Positions 14,357-23,247 of a stretch of 39,000 nt of DNA are shown piece after piece; the first letter of the stretch is position 1; every line of letters begins with the position of its first letter. This stretch comes from Candidatus Blautia merdavium (GTDB lineage: Bacteria > Bacillota > Clostridia > Lachnospirales > Lachnospiraceae): the NCBI GenBank assembly GCA_019119975.1, contig DWVZ01000152.1:1-39000 (forward strand), written 5' to 3'. The notes beneath the pieces were generated by a model that saw only the letters and a program-made list of their open reading frames with translations, had not been told where the DNA came from and searched no databases. Both the position numbers and the translations under genes were made by a program.

Positions 14357-15409
14357 ATGTATCGTGACCATACCAGAGAAGTACAGATCGGAGACAGAAA
14401 GATCGGCGGGGGCAATCCTATTTTGATCCAGTCCATGACCAATACCAGGACAGAGGACGTGCAGGCGACTGTGGCGCAGATCCTGGCGCTGGAGGCAGCA
14501 GGATGTGAGATCATCCGCTGCACAGTTCCCACACAGGAGGCGGCAGAGGCATTAAAAGAGATCAAAAAGCAGATCCACATCCCCCTAGTGGCAGATATTC
14601 ATTTTGATTATAAAATGGCGATCGCGGCAATGGAAAACGGCGCGGATAAGATTCGGATCAACCCGGGAAACATCGGAGGACATGACCGGATCAAAGCCGT
14701 GGTGGACGTGGCAAAGGAGAGAAAGATTCCCATCCGGGTAGGCGTCAACAGCGGCTCTCTGGAAAAAGAACTGGTGGAAAAATATCAGGGAGTCACAGCG
14801 CAGGGGCTGGTGGAAAGCGCTCTGGATAAAGTAAAGATCATCGAGGATTTAGGCTATGATAATCTGGTGATCAGCATCAAATCTTCGGATGTAATGATGT
14901 GCGTAAAAGCCCATGAACTGCTGGCAGAGAAAACCCGCTATCCGCTCCATGTGGGGATCACCGAAGCGGGGACCCTGTATTCAGGCAATCTGAAATCCGC
15001 GGTTGGTCTGGGGATCATTTTATACCAGGGAATCGGAGATACCATCCGGGTATCCCTGACCGGAGATCCGGTGGAAGAGATCAAATCGGCAAAAAGGATC
15101 CTTAAGACTCTGAATCTGCGCAAAGGGGGCATTGAAGTGGTATCCTGTCCCACCTGCGGAAGGACCCAGATCGACCTGATCGGGCTTGCCAATCAGGTGG
15201 AAACCATGGTACAGGAATTCCCCCTGGATATAAAAGTGGCAGTGATGGGATGCGTGGTAAACGGTCCTGGAGAAGCCAAGGAAGCAGACCTGGGAATTGC
15301 CGGAGGAAAAGGCGTAGGGCTGCTGATCAAGAAAGGTGAAATCATAAAAAAGGTTCCGGAAGAACAGCTGCTGGCTGTGCTTCGGGAAGAACTTGAAAAT
15401 TGGAAATAA
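14357..15409 (+). CDS. ispG: 4-hydroxy-3-methylbut-2-enyl-diphosphate synthase
   Basis: This 350-residue [4Fe-4S] enzyme of the MEP isoprenoid pathway reductively opens methylerythritol cyclodiphosphate to HMBPP. The N-terminal TIM barrel begins GGGNPILIQSMTNT and includes VADIHFDYKMA and RINPGNIG. The C-terminal cluster domain has CPTCGRTQIDL and MGCVVNGPGEAKEADLG, supplying the three cysteines and the fourth ligand Glu. It is the short bacterial form. RBS TTGGAGGG. It is followed 18 bp later by polC. An ispG-polC order is frequent in Clostridia, so the unusual neighbour is the xpaC-telA pair upstream. Confidence 0.96.
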   Translation: MYRDHTREVQIGDRKIGGGNPILIQSMTNTRTEDVQATVAQILALEAAGCEIIRCTVPTQEAAEALKEIKKQIHIPLVADIHFDYKMAIAAMENGADKIRINPGNIGGHDRIKAVVDVAKERKIPIRVGVNSGSLEKELVEKYQGVTAQGLVESALDKVKIIEDLGYDNLVISIKSSDVMMCVKAHELLAEKTRYPLHVGITEAGTLYSGNLKSAVGLGIILYQGIGDTIRVSLTGDPVEEIKSAKRILKTLNLRKGGIEVVSCPTCGRTQIDLIGLANQVETMVQEFPLDIKVAVMGCVVNGPGEAKEADLGIAGGKGVGLLIKKGEIIKKVPEEQLLAVLREELENWK

Positions 15410-15427
15410 CGATGGAGGCATTGCGGC

Positions 15428-18400
15428 ATGGAAAAGGAGTTTCTCGATGTGTTCAGGAACCTGGAGCTGCCGGCAGAACTTCAGGCGCTTATGTCGGAAG
15501 TGGCAGTGACGAAGGTAGCGGTAAACCAGAGAAAAGACCACATCAGAATTTATATCCGCAGCAGACAGTGGATTCATAAAAAGCATATCTATGAACTGGA
15601 AAAAGCCATTGCCAGCCAGTGTTTTAAAGGAGTGCCCATGGAGATCAAAGTGCAGGAGAAGTTTACACTCTCCAGCCAGTACACACCCCAGCTGTTTCTG
15701 GATGCGTACCGGTCCTCCATGGCGCTGGAATTGAAAAACTACAGCATTCTGGTCTTTAATATGTTCCGGAATGCTGTAATTACATTTCCGGAAGAAAACA
15801 CCATGCATCTGCTCCTGCAGTCCAGCGTACTGGCAAAAAGCAAGGAAGAAGAGCTGGTTTCCTACATAGAAAAGATCTTCTGCGAACGCTGCGGATTTTC
15901 CCTGAAGGTAGAGACAGAATACGTGGAAGCCCGGGAAAGCAAAAACAGGAAAAACAGCGAAATCAGGATCCAGCAGGAAGCAGCCCATATCATTGAAATG
16001 TCCTCTCTGGGAAAAGGAAGAGAGGATGCGGGGATGCCTCAGGAGGAGACTGCCGAAGAAGAGAAAAAGGCGGCGGTTGCAGTCAAAGAAAAGAAAAAAG
16101 CAGCGCCCCAGAAAGAAAACGGGAAACCGGAAAAAGGATACAAAGGCGACAAAGGAAGAGGAAAAGGAGACCGGAACTTTTCAGACTTTAAGAGGAGCGT
16201 CAAACGTTCGGACAATCCGGATGTGCTGTACGGAAGGGATTTTGAGGACGAAGCCATCCCGCTGGAAAGCGTACAGACCGAAATGGGAGAGGTGTGCATC
16301 CGAGGGCAGATCATGACCCTGGAAAAGCGGGAGATCCGAAATGAAAAGACCATTATCATTTTTTCTCTCACAGATTTTACAGATTCTATTACCGTCAAGA
16401 TGTTCGCCAGAAACGATCAGGTAGAGGAGATCACAGAAGGAATCAAAGAAAAGGCTTTTATTAAGCTGAAGGGTGTGACCACTATCGACCGCTATGACAG
16501 CGAACTGACCATTGGCTCTGTGGTGGGAATTAAGAAGATCCCGGCTTTTGGTTCTTCCCGATTTGACAACAGTCCGGAGAAGCGGGTGGAGCTACACTGC
16601 CATACAAAGATGAGTGACATGGACGGTGTATCCGATGCAAAAGCCATCATTAAAAGAGCGTATGAATGGGGACATAAAGCGATTGCCATCACCGATCATG
16701 GAGTCGTCCAGGCGTTCCCTGAGGCGAATCACTGCTTCGATGCCTGGGGAGGCGTGGTGCCCCAGGATTCGGATTTTAAAGTGATCTACGGCATGGAAGC
16801 TTATCTGGTGGACGACCTGAAGGGAATCGTTCAGAACAGTCAGGGACAGAGCCTGAACGATGCCTATGTGGTGTTTGACATTGAGACCACCGGTTTTTCT
16901 GCGCTGAAGGACAAGATCATTGAAATTGGGGCTGTGCGGGTGGAAAACGGGACCATTACCGCACGCTTTTCGGAGTTTGTAAATCCCAGGATCCCTATTC
17001 CTTTCCGGATCGAACAGCTTACCAGTATCAATGACAATATGGTGGCAGATGCGCCGCCCATTGAGGAGGTTCTGCCCCGCTTTGAAGAATTCTGCCGGGA
17101 GGCTGTAATGGTTGCTCATAATGCGGAATTTGATATGAGTTTTATTAAGAAAAATTATGAAGATCTGAGGATGGAGAGAGAAGACACCATTGTAGATACG
17201 GTGGGAATGGCGCGCTTTCTCCTGCCCCAGTTAAACCGTTTTAAGCTGGATACCGTAGCCAAAGCAGTAGGGGTATCCCTGGAGCATCATCACAGGGCAG
17301 TGGACGATGCTGCCTGTACGGCAGAGATCTTTGTGAAGTTCATCCAGATGTGCCGGGAACGGGATATTGAGACCCTGGATCAGTTAAATGAGAAAGGTGC
17401 GGTATCTGTAAATATGGTGCAGAAAATGCCCTCTTATCATGCCATTATCCTGGCAAAGAATGATATCGGGAGGGTCAATCTTTACCATCTGGTATCGGAT
17501 TCTCATCTGATCTATTATCACAGACGTCCCCGGGTGCCCAAGAGCCTGTTTCTGAAATATCAGGAAGGCTTGATCATCGGCTCTGCCTGCGAGGCGGGAG
17601 AGCTGTACCAGGCAGTGTTAAACGGCAGACCGGAGACGGAAATCGCCCGGCTGGTGAATTTCTATGATTATCTGGAGATCCAGCCCATAGGAAACAATGC
17701 TTTTATGCTCCGGGACCCAGACCGGGCGGATATCAATACAGAGGAAGATCTCCAGGAGATCAACAAAAAAATTGTAAAACTGGGTGAGGCATTTAATAAG
17801 CCGGTAGTAGCCACCTGTGACGTGCATTTCCTGGATCCGGAAGACGAGGTTTACCGCAGGATCATCATGGCAGGAAAAGGCTTTGACGATGCAGATAACC
17901 AGGCGCCTCTCTACCTTCGGACCACAGAGGAGATGCTGGCGGAGTTTTCCTATCTGGGGAGAGAAAAGGCAGAGGAGATCGTCATTGCCAATCCCAATAA
18001 GATCGCGGATATGGTGGAGAAGATTTCCCCTATCCACAAGGGAAAATGCCCTCCGGTTATCGAGAATTCTGATAACATGCTGCGGGAAATCTGCTACAGC
18101 AAAGCCCATGAAATCTATGGGGAACAGCTGCCTCAGGTGGTGGAGGCAAGGCTTGAAAGGGAGCTGAATTCCATTATTTCCAATGGCTATGCGGTTATGT
18201 ATATGATCGCCCAGAAGCTGGTGTGGAAGAGCAACAGCGACGGTTATCTGGTAGGTTCCAGAGGGTCTGTGGGATCTTCCTTTGCAGCCACCATGTCAGG
18301 TATTACAGAGGTGAATCCGCTGAGCCCTCACTACTATTGCGCGAAGTGCCATTATGCAGATTTTGAATCGGAGGAGGTCCGTGCCTATTCGGGACGGGCT

Positions 18401-19939
18401 GGCTGCGATATGCCGGATAAGAAGTGTCCGGTGTGCGGGGAACCGCTGAAAAAGGAAGGATTTGATATTCCTTTTGAAACCTTCCTGGGATTTAAGGGGG
18501 ACAAAGAGCCGGATATCGACTTGAACTTTTCCGGAGATTACCAGGGAAAAGCCCACCGGTATGTAGAGGTTATTTTCGGCGCCGGACAGACCTTTAAAGC
18601 GGGGACCATCGGCACCCTGGCAGAAAAGACTGCCTTTGGCTATGTGAAGAACTATTATGAGGAAAGAGGACAGAGAAAGAGGTACTGTGAGATCAACCGG
18701 ATCGTCCAGGGATGCACCGGGGTGCGCAGGACGACAGGACAGCATCCGGGCGGCATCATCGTCCTTCCCATTGGCTGGGATATTGAGGAATTTACGCCGG
18801 TACAGCACCCGGCGAATGATATGAACAGTGATATTATCACCACACATTTTGACTACCATTCCATTGATTCCAACCTGCTGAAGCTGGATATTCTGGGACA
18901 CGATGATCCCACAATGATCCGTATGCTGGAAGACCTGACCGGGATCAACGCCAGGGAGATTCCCCTGGATTCCAAAGAGGTTATGTCTTTATTTAAGAAT
19001 ACGGATGCATTGGGACTGACGCCAGAGGATATCCGGGGCTGTCCGCTGGGCTGCCTGGGAATCCCGGAATTCGGCACGGATTTTGCTATGCAGATGCTGA
19101 TCGACGCCAACCCGACTTCCTTTTCAGACTTGGTTCGTATTTCCGGTCTGTCCCATGGTACAGACGTGTGGCTGGGAAATGCCCAGGACCTGATCAAATC
19201 CGGTACAGCTACCATTACCACTTGTATCTGTACCCGTGATGACATTATGATCTATCTGATCAACAAAGGGCTGGAGCACGGGCAGGCGTTTACCATTATG
19301 GAGAGTGTCCGTAAAGGAAAAGGACTAAAGCCCGATTGGGAAGAGGAGATGAAAAAGCACGATGTGCCGGACTGGTATATCGAATCCTGCAAAAAGATCA
19401 AATACATGTTCCCAAAAGCCCACGCAGCCGCTTATGTTATGATGGGATGGAGGATCGCCTACTGCAAGATCTTTTATCCGCTTGCTTATTACGCCGCTTA
19501 TTTCAGTATCCGCGCCACGGCTTTTTCCTATGAACTGATGTGCCAGGGAAAGGAAAAGCTGGAGTATTTTATGGATGATTATGAGAAGAGAAAGGATACG
19601 TTAAGCAAGAAAGAACAGGACACCTACAAAGATATGAAGATCGTTCAGGAAATGTACGCCCGGGGATATCATTTCATTCCCATTGATATCTATAAGGCAA
19701 ATGCCCATACCTTCCAGATCATCGACGGCAAACTGATGCCGGCGCTGGATACCATTGAAGGTCTGGGGGACCGGGCGGCGGACGCTGTGGTAGCAGCGGC
19801 GGAAGAAGGGGAATTCCTTTCTCTGGATGACTTCAGGAACAGGACCAAGGTGACGGCTTCTACGATTGACCTGATGAATGATCTGGGGCTGTTCGGGAAG
19901 CTTCCCCAGTCTAATCAGATGTCCTTGTTTGATCTATAA
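15428..19939 (+). CDS. polC: DNA polymerase III PolC-type, alpha subunit with 3'-5' exonuclease
   Basis: This 1503-residue protein is the replicative polymerase of low-GC Gram-positives. In order it has an N-terminal domain (1-180), a charged Lys/Glu-rich linker (195-260), an OB domain (about 275-370), and a PHP domain with ELHCHTKMSDMDG (His390, His392). A proofreading exonuclease with DIETTG (484-489) and HHRAVDDA is inserted into the PHP domain. A PHP continuation follows, then a zinc finger (Cys971, Cys974, CPVCG), the polymerase palm with PDIDLNFSG (Asp1029, Asp1031), and the thumb and fingers. The C-terminus ends QMSLFDL, which fits a beta-clamp-binding motif. RBS ATGGAGG is 9 nt from the start. 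Confidence 0.98.
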   Translation: MEKEFLDVFRNLELPAELQALMSEVAVTKVAVNQRKDHIRIYIRSRQWIHKKHIYELEKAIASQCFKGVPMEIKVQEKFTLSSQYTPQLFLDAYRSSMALELKNYSILVFNMFRNAVITFPEENTMHLLLQSSVLAKSKEEELVSYIEKIFCERCGFSLKVETEYVEARESKNRKNSEIRIQQEAAHIIEMSSLGKGREDAGMPQEETAEEEKKAAVAVKEKKKAAPQKENGKPEKGYKGDKGRGKGDRNFSDFKRSVKRSDNPDVLYGRDFEDEAIPLESVQTEMGEVCIRGQIMTLEKREIRNEKTIIIFSLTDFTDSITVKMFARNDQVEEITEGIKEKAFIKLKGVTTIDRYDSELTIGSVVGIKKIPAFGSSRFDNSPEKRVELHCHTKMSDMDGVSDAKAIIKRAYEWGHKAIAITDHGVVQAFPEANHCFDAWGGVVPQDSDFKVIYGMEAYLVDDLKGIVQNSQGQSLNDAYVVFDIETTGFSALKDKIIEIGAVRVENGTITARFSEFVNPRIPIPFRIEQLTSINDNMVADAPPIEEVLPRFEEFCREAVMVAHNAEFDMSFIKKNYEDLRMEREDTIVDTVGMARFLLPQLNRFKLDTVAKAVGVSLEHHHRAVDDAACTAEIFVKFIQMCRERDIETLDQLNEKGAVSVNMVQKMPSYHAIILAKNDIGRVNLYHLVSDSHLIYYHRRPRVPKSLFLKYQEGLIIGSACEAGELYQAVLNGRPETEIARLVNFYDYLEIQPIGNNAFMLRDPDRADINTEEDLQEINKKIVKLGEAFNKPVVATCDVHFLDPEDEVYRRIIMAGKGFDDADNQAPLYLRTTEEMLAEFSYLGREKAEEIVIANPNKIADMVEKISPIHKGKCPPVIENSDNMLREICYSKAHEIYGEQLPQVVEARLERELNSIISNGYAVMYMIAQKLVWKSNSDGYLVGSRGSVGSSFAATMSGITEVNPLSPHYYCAKCHYADFESEEVRAYSGRAGCDMPDKKCPVCGEPLKKEGFDIPFETFLGFKGDKEPDIDLNFSGDYQGKAHRYVEVIFGAGQTFKAGTIGTLAEKTAFGYVKNYYEERGQRKRYCEINRIVQGCTGVRRTTGQHPGGIIVLPIGWDIEEFTPVQHPANDMNSDIITTHFDYHSIDSNLLKLDILGHDDPTMIRMLEDLTGINAREIPLDSKEVMSLFKNTDALGLTPEDIRGCPLGCLGIPEFGTDFAMQMLIDANPTSFSDLVRISGLSHGTDVWLGNAQDLIKSGTATITTCICTRDDIMIYLINKGLEHGQAFTIMESVRKGKGLKPDWEEEMKKHDVPDWYIESCKKIKYMFPKAHAAAYVMMGWRIAYCKIFYPLAYYAAYFSIRATAFSYELMCQGKEKLEYFMDDYEKRKDTLSKKEQDTYKDMKIVQEMYARGYHFIPIDIYKANAHTFQIIDGKLMPALDTIEGLGDRAADAVVAAAEEGEFLSLDDFRNRTKVTASTIDLMNDLGLFGKLPQSNQMSLFDL

Positions 19940-20035
19940 AAGAGGAAAAACAGATGGACCTGCAGAAGACAGAAAGCAAACACAAGAACATACAAAAACA
20001 AATATAAAAACAACAAAATTGGGAGGAATTTTACA

Positions 20036-21820
20036 ATGAAATGCTATCAGAAGGATTATCCAAGACCTCAGCTTGTGAGAAAGAACTGGATGAATTTAAA
20101 TGGAGAATGGGATTTTGCTTTTGATGAAAAAAATCTGGGAGAAAAGGAGAAATGGCAGGAACAATTTCCTGACCAGCACAAGATCCAGGTGCCGTTTACC
20201 TATGAAACACCTGCCAGCGGCATCGGCAGGCAGGAACGCTGCGACCGGGTATGGTACAGAAAGAAAATCTGTATCAGCAAACAGCAAGCCAAACGATACC
20301 TGCTGCATTTTGAGGGCTGCGATTTTGAGACCAGAGTCTGGGTCAACGGGCAGTTCTCCGGTTCCCATAAGGGCGGATATTCCCGCTTTTCTTTTGATGT
20401 GACAGAGCTTTTACATGACGGGGAAAATGAGATCTGCGTCAGCGCCCAGGATTCCTTTGATACCCGTCAGCCCAGGGGAAAACAGAGATGGAGAAAAGAG
20501 AATTTCGCCTGCTGGTATGTGCAGACAACGGGAATCTGGAAGACCGTCTGGATGGAAGAAGTCCCGCAGCTGTATGTGAAAAGTCTCAAGATCACACCTC
20601 TGTTATCCCAGCAGAGCGTGCAGATCGACTGGGAGCTGGAAGGCGATGTAAGAGGGGCAGACGCATCCCTGGAGTTTTCAGTTTCTTTCCAGGGAAAACA
20701 GATCCATCAGTCTTCCCAGAAGGTCAGCAGACCGTATGGAACCACGGTGTTTTCTGTGTTCTGTGACGATGAGGATCTGGGGGAATACGGTGTGCTGCTT
20801 TGGGCACCGGGAGAACCGAATCTGTATGATCTGGATGTGCAGCTTTGCGCAAAAGAGGCGCAGGACTGTGTTGGCTCTTACTTTGGCATGAGGGAGATCC
20901 GCATTGACCAGTGCAATGTGCTCTTAAACGGCAGACCTTTATACCAGAGACTGATCCTGGACCAGGGATACTGGGAGGATTCCCATCTGACGCCTCCCTC
21001 AGAAGAGGCTCTGACGGAGGACATTGATAAAATCCTTGCACTGGGATACAATGGCGTGCGCAAGCATCAGAAGACAGAGGATGAGAGATTTCTGTACTGG
21101 TGTGATGTAAAAGGGGTTCTGGTATGGAGCGAAATGGCATCCGCCTATGAATTTGACGACTATGCGGTGGAGGAATTCACCAGAGAATGGATGGAGATCG
21201 TAAGGCAGAATTACAGTCATCCCAGTATCATCACCTGGACGCCGTTTAATGAATCCTGGGGAATCCGTTATGTGGAGACAGACCGGAGGCAGCAGCATTT
21301 TACAGAGGAAATTTACCATCTGACAAAGGCGGTGGATCCTTATCGCCCGGTCATTGTAAACGACGGCTGGGAGCATACGGTCTCAGATATTATTACCCTT
21401 CATGATTATGAAGAGGAAGGAAAAACATTTCTGGAAAGATACACGAAACTAAAAGAGGAAATCCTGGATACAGAGGTTTATCACAGCAGCACTAAGTCTG
21501 CTTTTGCCAACGGATACGGGTATCAGGGACAGCCGGTGATCATCAGCGAATTCGGCGGCATTGCCTTCGACGGGACTGGGGAAGGCTGGGGCTATGGAAA
21601 CAAGGTAGAGGATGAAGATGCCTTTCTCCGGCGTTTTGATGAGATTACCACAGCGGTCAAGGAGGTGCCCTATGCCTGCGGATACTGCTATACGCAGGTT
21701 ACGGATGTGCAGCAGGAGATCAACGGGCTGATGGACATGCGGAGAAACTTTAAGGTGGATCCGGAGAAGATCCGCGAGATCAATGAGCGGAAAGTTGGGT
21801 ATTGGAGATCGTATATGTAG
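20036..21820 (+). CDS. Glycoside hydrolase family 2 (beta-galactosidase/beta-glucuronidase-like)
   Basis: This 594-residue enzyme has the GH2 order: sugar-binding jelly roll (about 10-175, with GIGRQERCDRVWYRK and GCDFETRVWVNG), an immunoglobulin-like domain (about 180-285) and a TIM barrel (290-590). The acid/base is Glu406 in FNESWG and the nucleophile Glu505 in ISEFGG. No signal peptide is visible, so it acts on sugars after uptake. The length is that of short, three-domain GH2 enzymes. Specificity (galactoside, glucuronide, mannoside) cannot be settled from these motifs; the NxKG motif of glucuronidases is not evident. The 96-bp A-rich leader after polC shows no clear promoter. Confidence 0.9.
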   Translation: MKCYQKDYPRPQLVRKNWMNLNGEWDFAFDEKNLGEKEKWQEQFPDQHKIQVPFTYETPASGIGRQERCDRVWYRKKICISKQQAKRYLLHFEGCDFETRVWVNGQFSGSHKGGYSRFSFDVTELLHDGENEICVSAQDSFDTRQPRGKQRWRKENFACWYVQTTGIWKTVWMEEVPQLYVKSLKITPLLSQQSVQIDWELEGDVRGADASLEFSVSFQGKQIHQSSQKVSRPYGTTVFSVFCDDEDLGEYGVLLWAPGEPNLYDLDVQLCAKEAQDCVGSYFGMREIRIDQCNVLLNGRPLYQRLILDQGYWEDSHLTPPSEEALTEDIDKILALGYNGVRKHQKTEDERFLYWCDVKGVLVWSEMASAYEFDDYAVEEFTREWMEIVRQNYSHPSIITWTPFNESWGIRYVETDRRQQHFTEEIYHLTKAVDPYRPVIVNDGWEHTVSDIITLHDYEEEGKTFLERYTKLKEEILDTEVYHSSTKSAFANGYGYQGQPVIISEFGGIAFDGTGEGWGYGNKVEDEDAFLRRFDEITTAVKEVPYACGYCYTQVTDVQQEINGLMDMRRNFKVDPEKIREINERKVGYWRSYM

Positions 21821-21841
21821 GAAGGGATTGTTCCGTTAGAT

Positions 21842-21895
21842 GCAGAGGTGTATGCGCAATAAAATAATTATTGCGCATACACCTCTGCTGTTTCT
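21842..21895. terminator. 21-bp perfect inverted repeat after the GH2 gene
   Basis: The arms 21842-21862 and 21868-21888 are perfect complements around AATAA, starting GCAGAGGTG and ending CACCTCTGC. Only a weak T-rich tail (TGTTTCTGT) follows. It probably ends GH2 transcription. Both arms carry TGCGCAAT, related to the half-site in front of the LacI regulator, so it may also bind that regulator. Confidence 0.6.
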
Positions 21896-21944
21896 GTACG
21901 ATATTTACAAAAAATAAAGATATATTTTGTACTTTATTTGGGGA

Positions 21945-21973
21945 TTTACAAGAAGTAGAATCTGTTTTATTAT
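21945..21973 (+). promoter_or_regulatory. Distal promoter of the lacI-GH42 operon
   Basis: TTTACA (21945-21950), a 17-bp spacer and TATTAT (21968-21973). GCGCAA follows at 21981-21986, where the transcript would start. Confidence 0.6.
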
Positions 21974-22002
21974 ATGTTTAGCGCAAAAAGAAAGAATAAA
22001 AA

Positions 22003-22020
22003 GTGCAATATTGCGCAAAT
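22003..22020. promoter_or_regulatory. Palindromic operator candidate for the LacI-type regulator
   Basis: GCAATATTGC (22005-22014) is a 10-bp palindrome that overlaps a second one, TTGCGCAA (22011-22018). They lie about 25 bp downstream of the distal promoter start, where a bound repressor would act as a roadblock. Assignment to the adjacent LacI protein is inference. Confidence 0.45.
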
Positions 22021-22114
22021 TAAAAGCACGAGCAAAGCAGTTTTACAAAGATCAACATCTATAAGAGCATTGGCAGGGGATGACAGGTAGGATTTGAGCC
22101 AAAAAGAGCTCAAA

Positions 22115-22152
22115 AGAAAACGCTTTTCTGCTGACAAAATAACAGCTATAAT
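22115..22152 (+). promoter_or_regulatory. Proximal promoter with overlapping LacI/cre-like operator
   Basis: TATAAT (22147-22152) with a poor -35 TTTTCT (22124-22129) at 17 bp. The -35 is part of AGAAAACGCTTTTCT (22115-22129), a near-palindrome with the central CG typical of LacI/CcpA operators; its outer bases differ from the strict cre consensus. Just upstream TTTGAGC (22093-22099) and GCTCAAA (22108-22114) form another inverted repeat. Confidence 0.5.
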
Positions 22153-22197
22153 AATTTCAGCAAACCAATGAAAAATAATTTCGGCAGGGAGGTATTT

Positions 22198-23214
22198 ATG
22201 AGAAAACGATATGACAGCAGGAGCGGCGGTGAACGCATTGCTGTTCAGGAAATAGCGAAAAGGCTGGAACTATCTCCTACTACCGTGTCCAGGGCATTGT
22301 CCGGAAAGGGCAGAATCGGGCAGGAGACGAAGGATCGAATTCACCAGTTCCTTGAAGAAAATCACTATATCCCCAATGTTTCAGAGCGTACGCAGGATCA
22401 GGAAAAGAATATCTGCGTCCTGCTGCCGGGAGAGGAGGAGCAGGCATCGCTTCCGTATTTTCAGGACATTTTGTTGAATCTTTATGACAATTTTTCTGCA
22501 TACGGATATGGGGTGCTGGTTGTGAAAACGGTGTCCAACGATATCCATCAGCTGAAAAGTCTGGCAGAACAGCATAAAATCAGAGGAGCAGTGCTGACAA
22601 GATCCATAGAAAAGGATCTGGCAGTCTCCTATCTGAAAAGTCAGAAGATTCCCTTTGTAGTCATTGGGAGTCTGGAGCAGGAGGATGTGCTGCAGGTGGA
22701 TTTTGACCAGGAAAGAGGCTGCCGGGATTTAACCGAGGTACTGCTGAAAATGCATATCCGCAGGCTTGCCTGCGTCTGTGGCGATGCCGGTCATAAGGTC
22801 ACACAGAGCCGGTTAAAAGGAATACAGACTGCTTTCGAGGAGGCGAAGATTCCGTTTCCCTCAGACCTTCTTTATACCGGAGCGATCTATTCCTCTATTG
22901 CAGAGAAATATGTGGAGGATCTATTAAAAAAGGACACAGAATGTATCTTATGTCTGGATGATAATATCTGTATTTCTGTCCTCAGTGTCCTTTATAAAAA
23001 AAAGATCAAAGTACCGGAGAACGTAAAGGTGGCGTCCTGCTATGGGAGCCGTCTTCTGGGACTTTGCTATCCTGCTGTCACATGCCTGGAATTTGACCTT
23101 AAGGAGATGGGGAGGCTGGCTTCTAAAAAACTGCTGGATGCTGTGGAGGGAACAGCAGATGATACGAAATTGATCTTAGGGTATAACATCGTGATCAAAG
23201 ATTCTACAAAGTAG
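22198..23214 (+). CDS. LacI-family transcriptional regulator
   Basis: This 338-residue repressor has an N-terminal HTH (VQEIAKRLELSPTTVSRALSGKGRIG, read in two parts) with the TTVSRAL recognition helix and a hinge near residues 45-60, followed by a periplasmic-binding-like sugar domain (about 65-330). It should bind DNA as a dimer and respond to a sugar, controlling the GH42 gene 33 bp downstream and perhaps itself. An in-frame ATG at 22168 has no ribosome site; the ATG at 22198 follows GGGAGGT at good spacing. Several palindromes in the 377-bp upstream region are candidate operators. Confidence 0.9.
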   Translation: MRKRYDSRSGGERIAVQEIAKRLELSPTTVSRALSGKGRIGQETKDRIHQFLEENHYIPNVSERTQDQEKNICVLLPGEEEQASLPYFQDILLNLYDNFSAYGYGVLVVKTVSNDIHQLKSLAEQHKIRGAVLTRSIEKDLAVSYLKSQKIPFVVIGSLEQEDVLQVDFDQERGCRDLTEVLLKMHIRRLACVCGDAGHKVTQSRLKGIQTAFEEAKIPFPSDLLYTGAIYSSIAEKYVEDLLKKDTECILCLDDNICISVLSVLYKKKIKVPENVKVASCYGSRLLGLCYPAVTCLEFDLKEMGRLASKKLLDAVEGTADDTKLILGYNIVIKDSTK

Positions 23215-23247
23215 CAAGAAAATGCAAAAGCAGGACAGGAGGAACAG

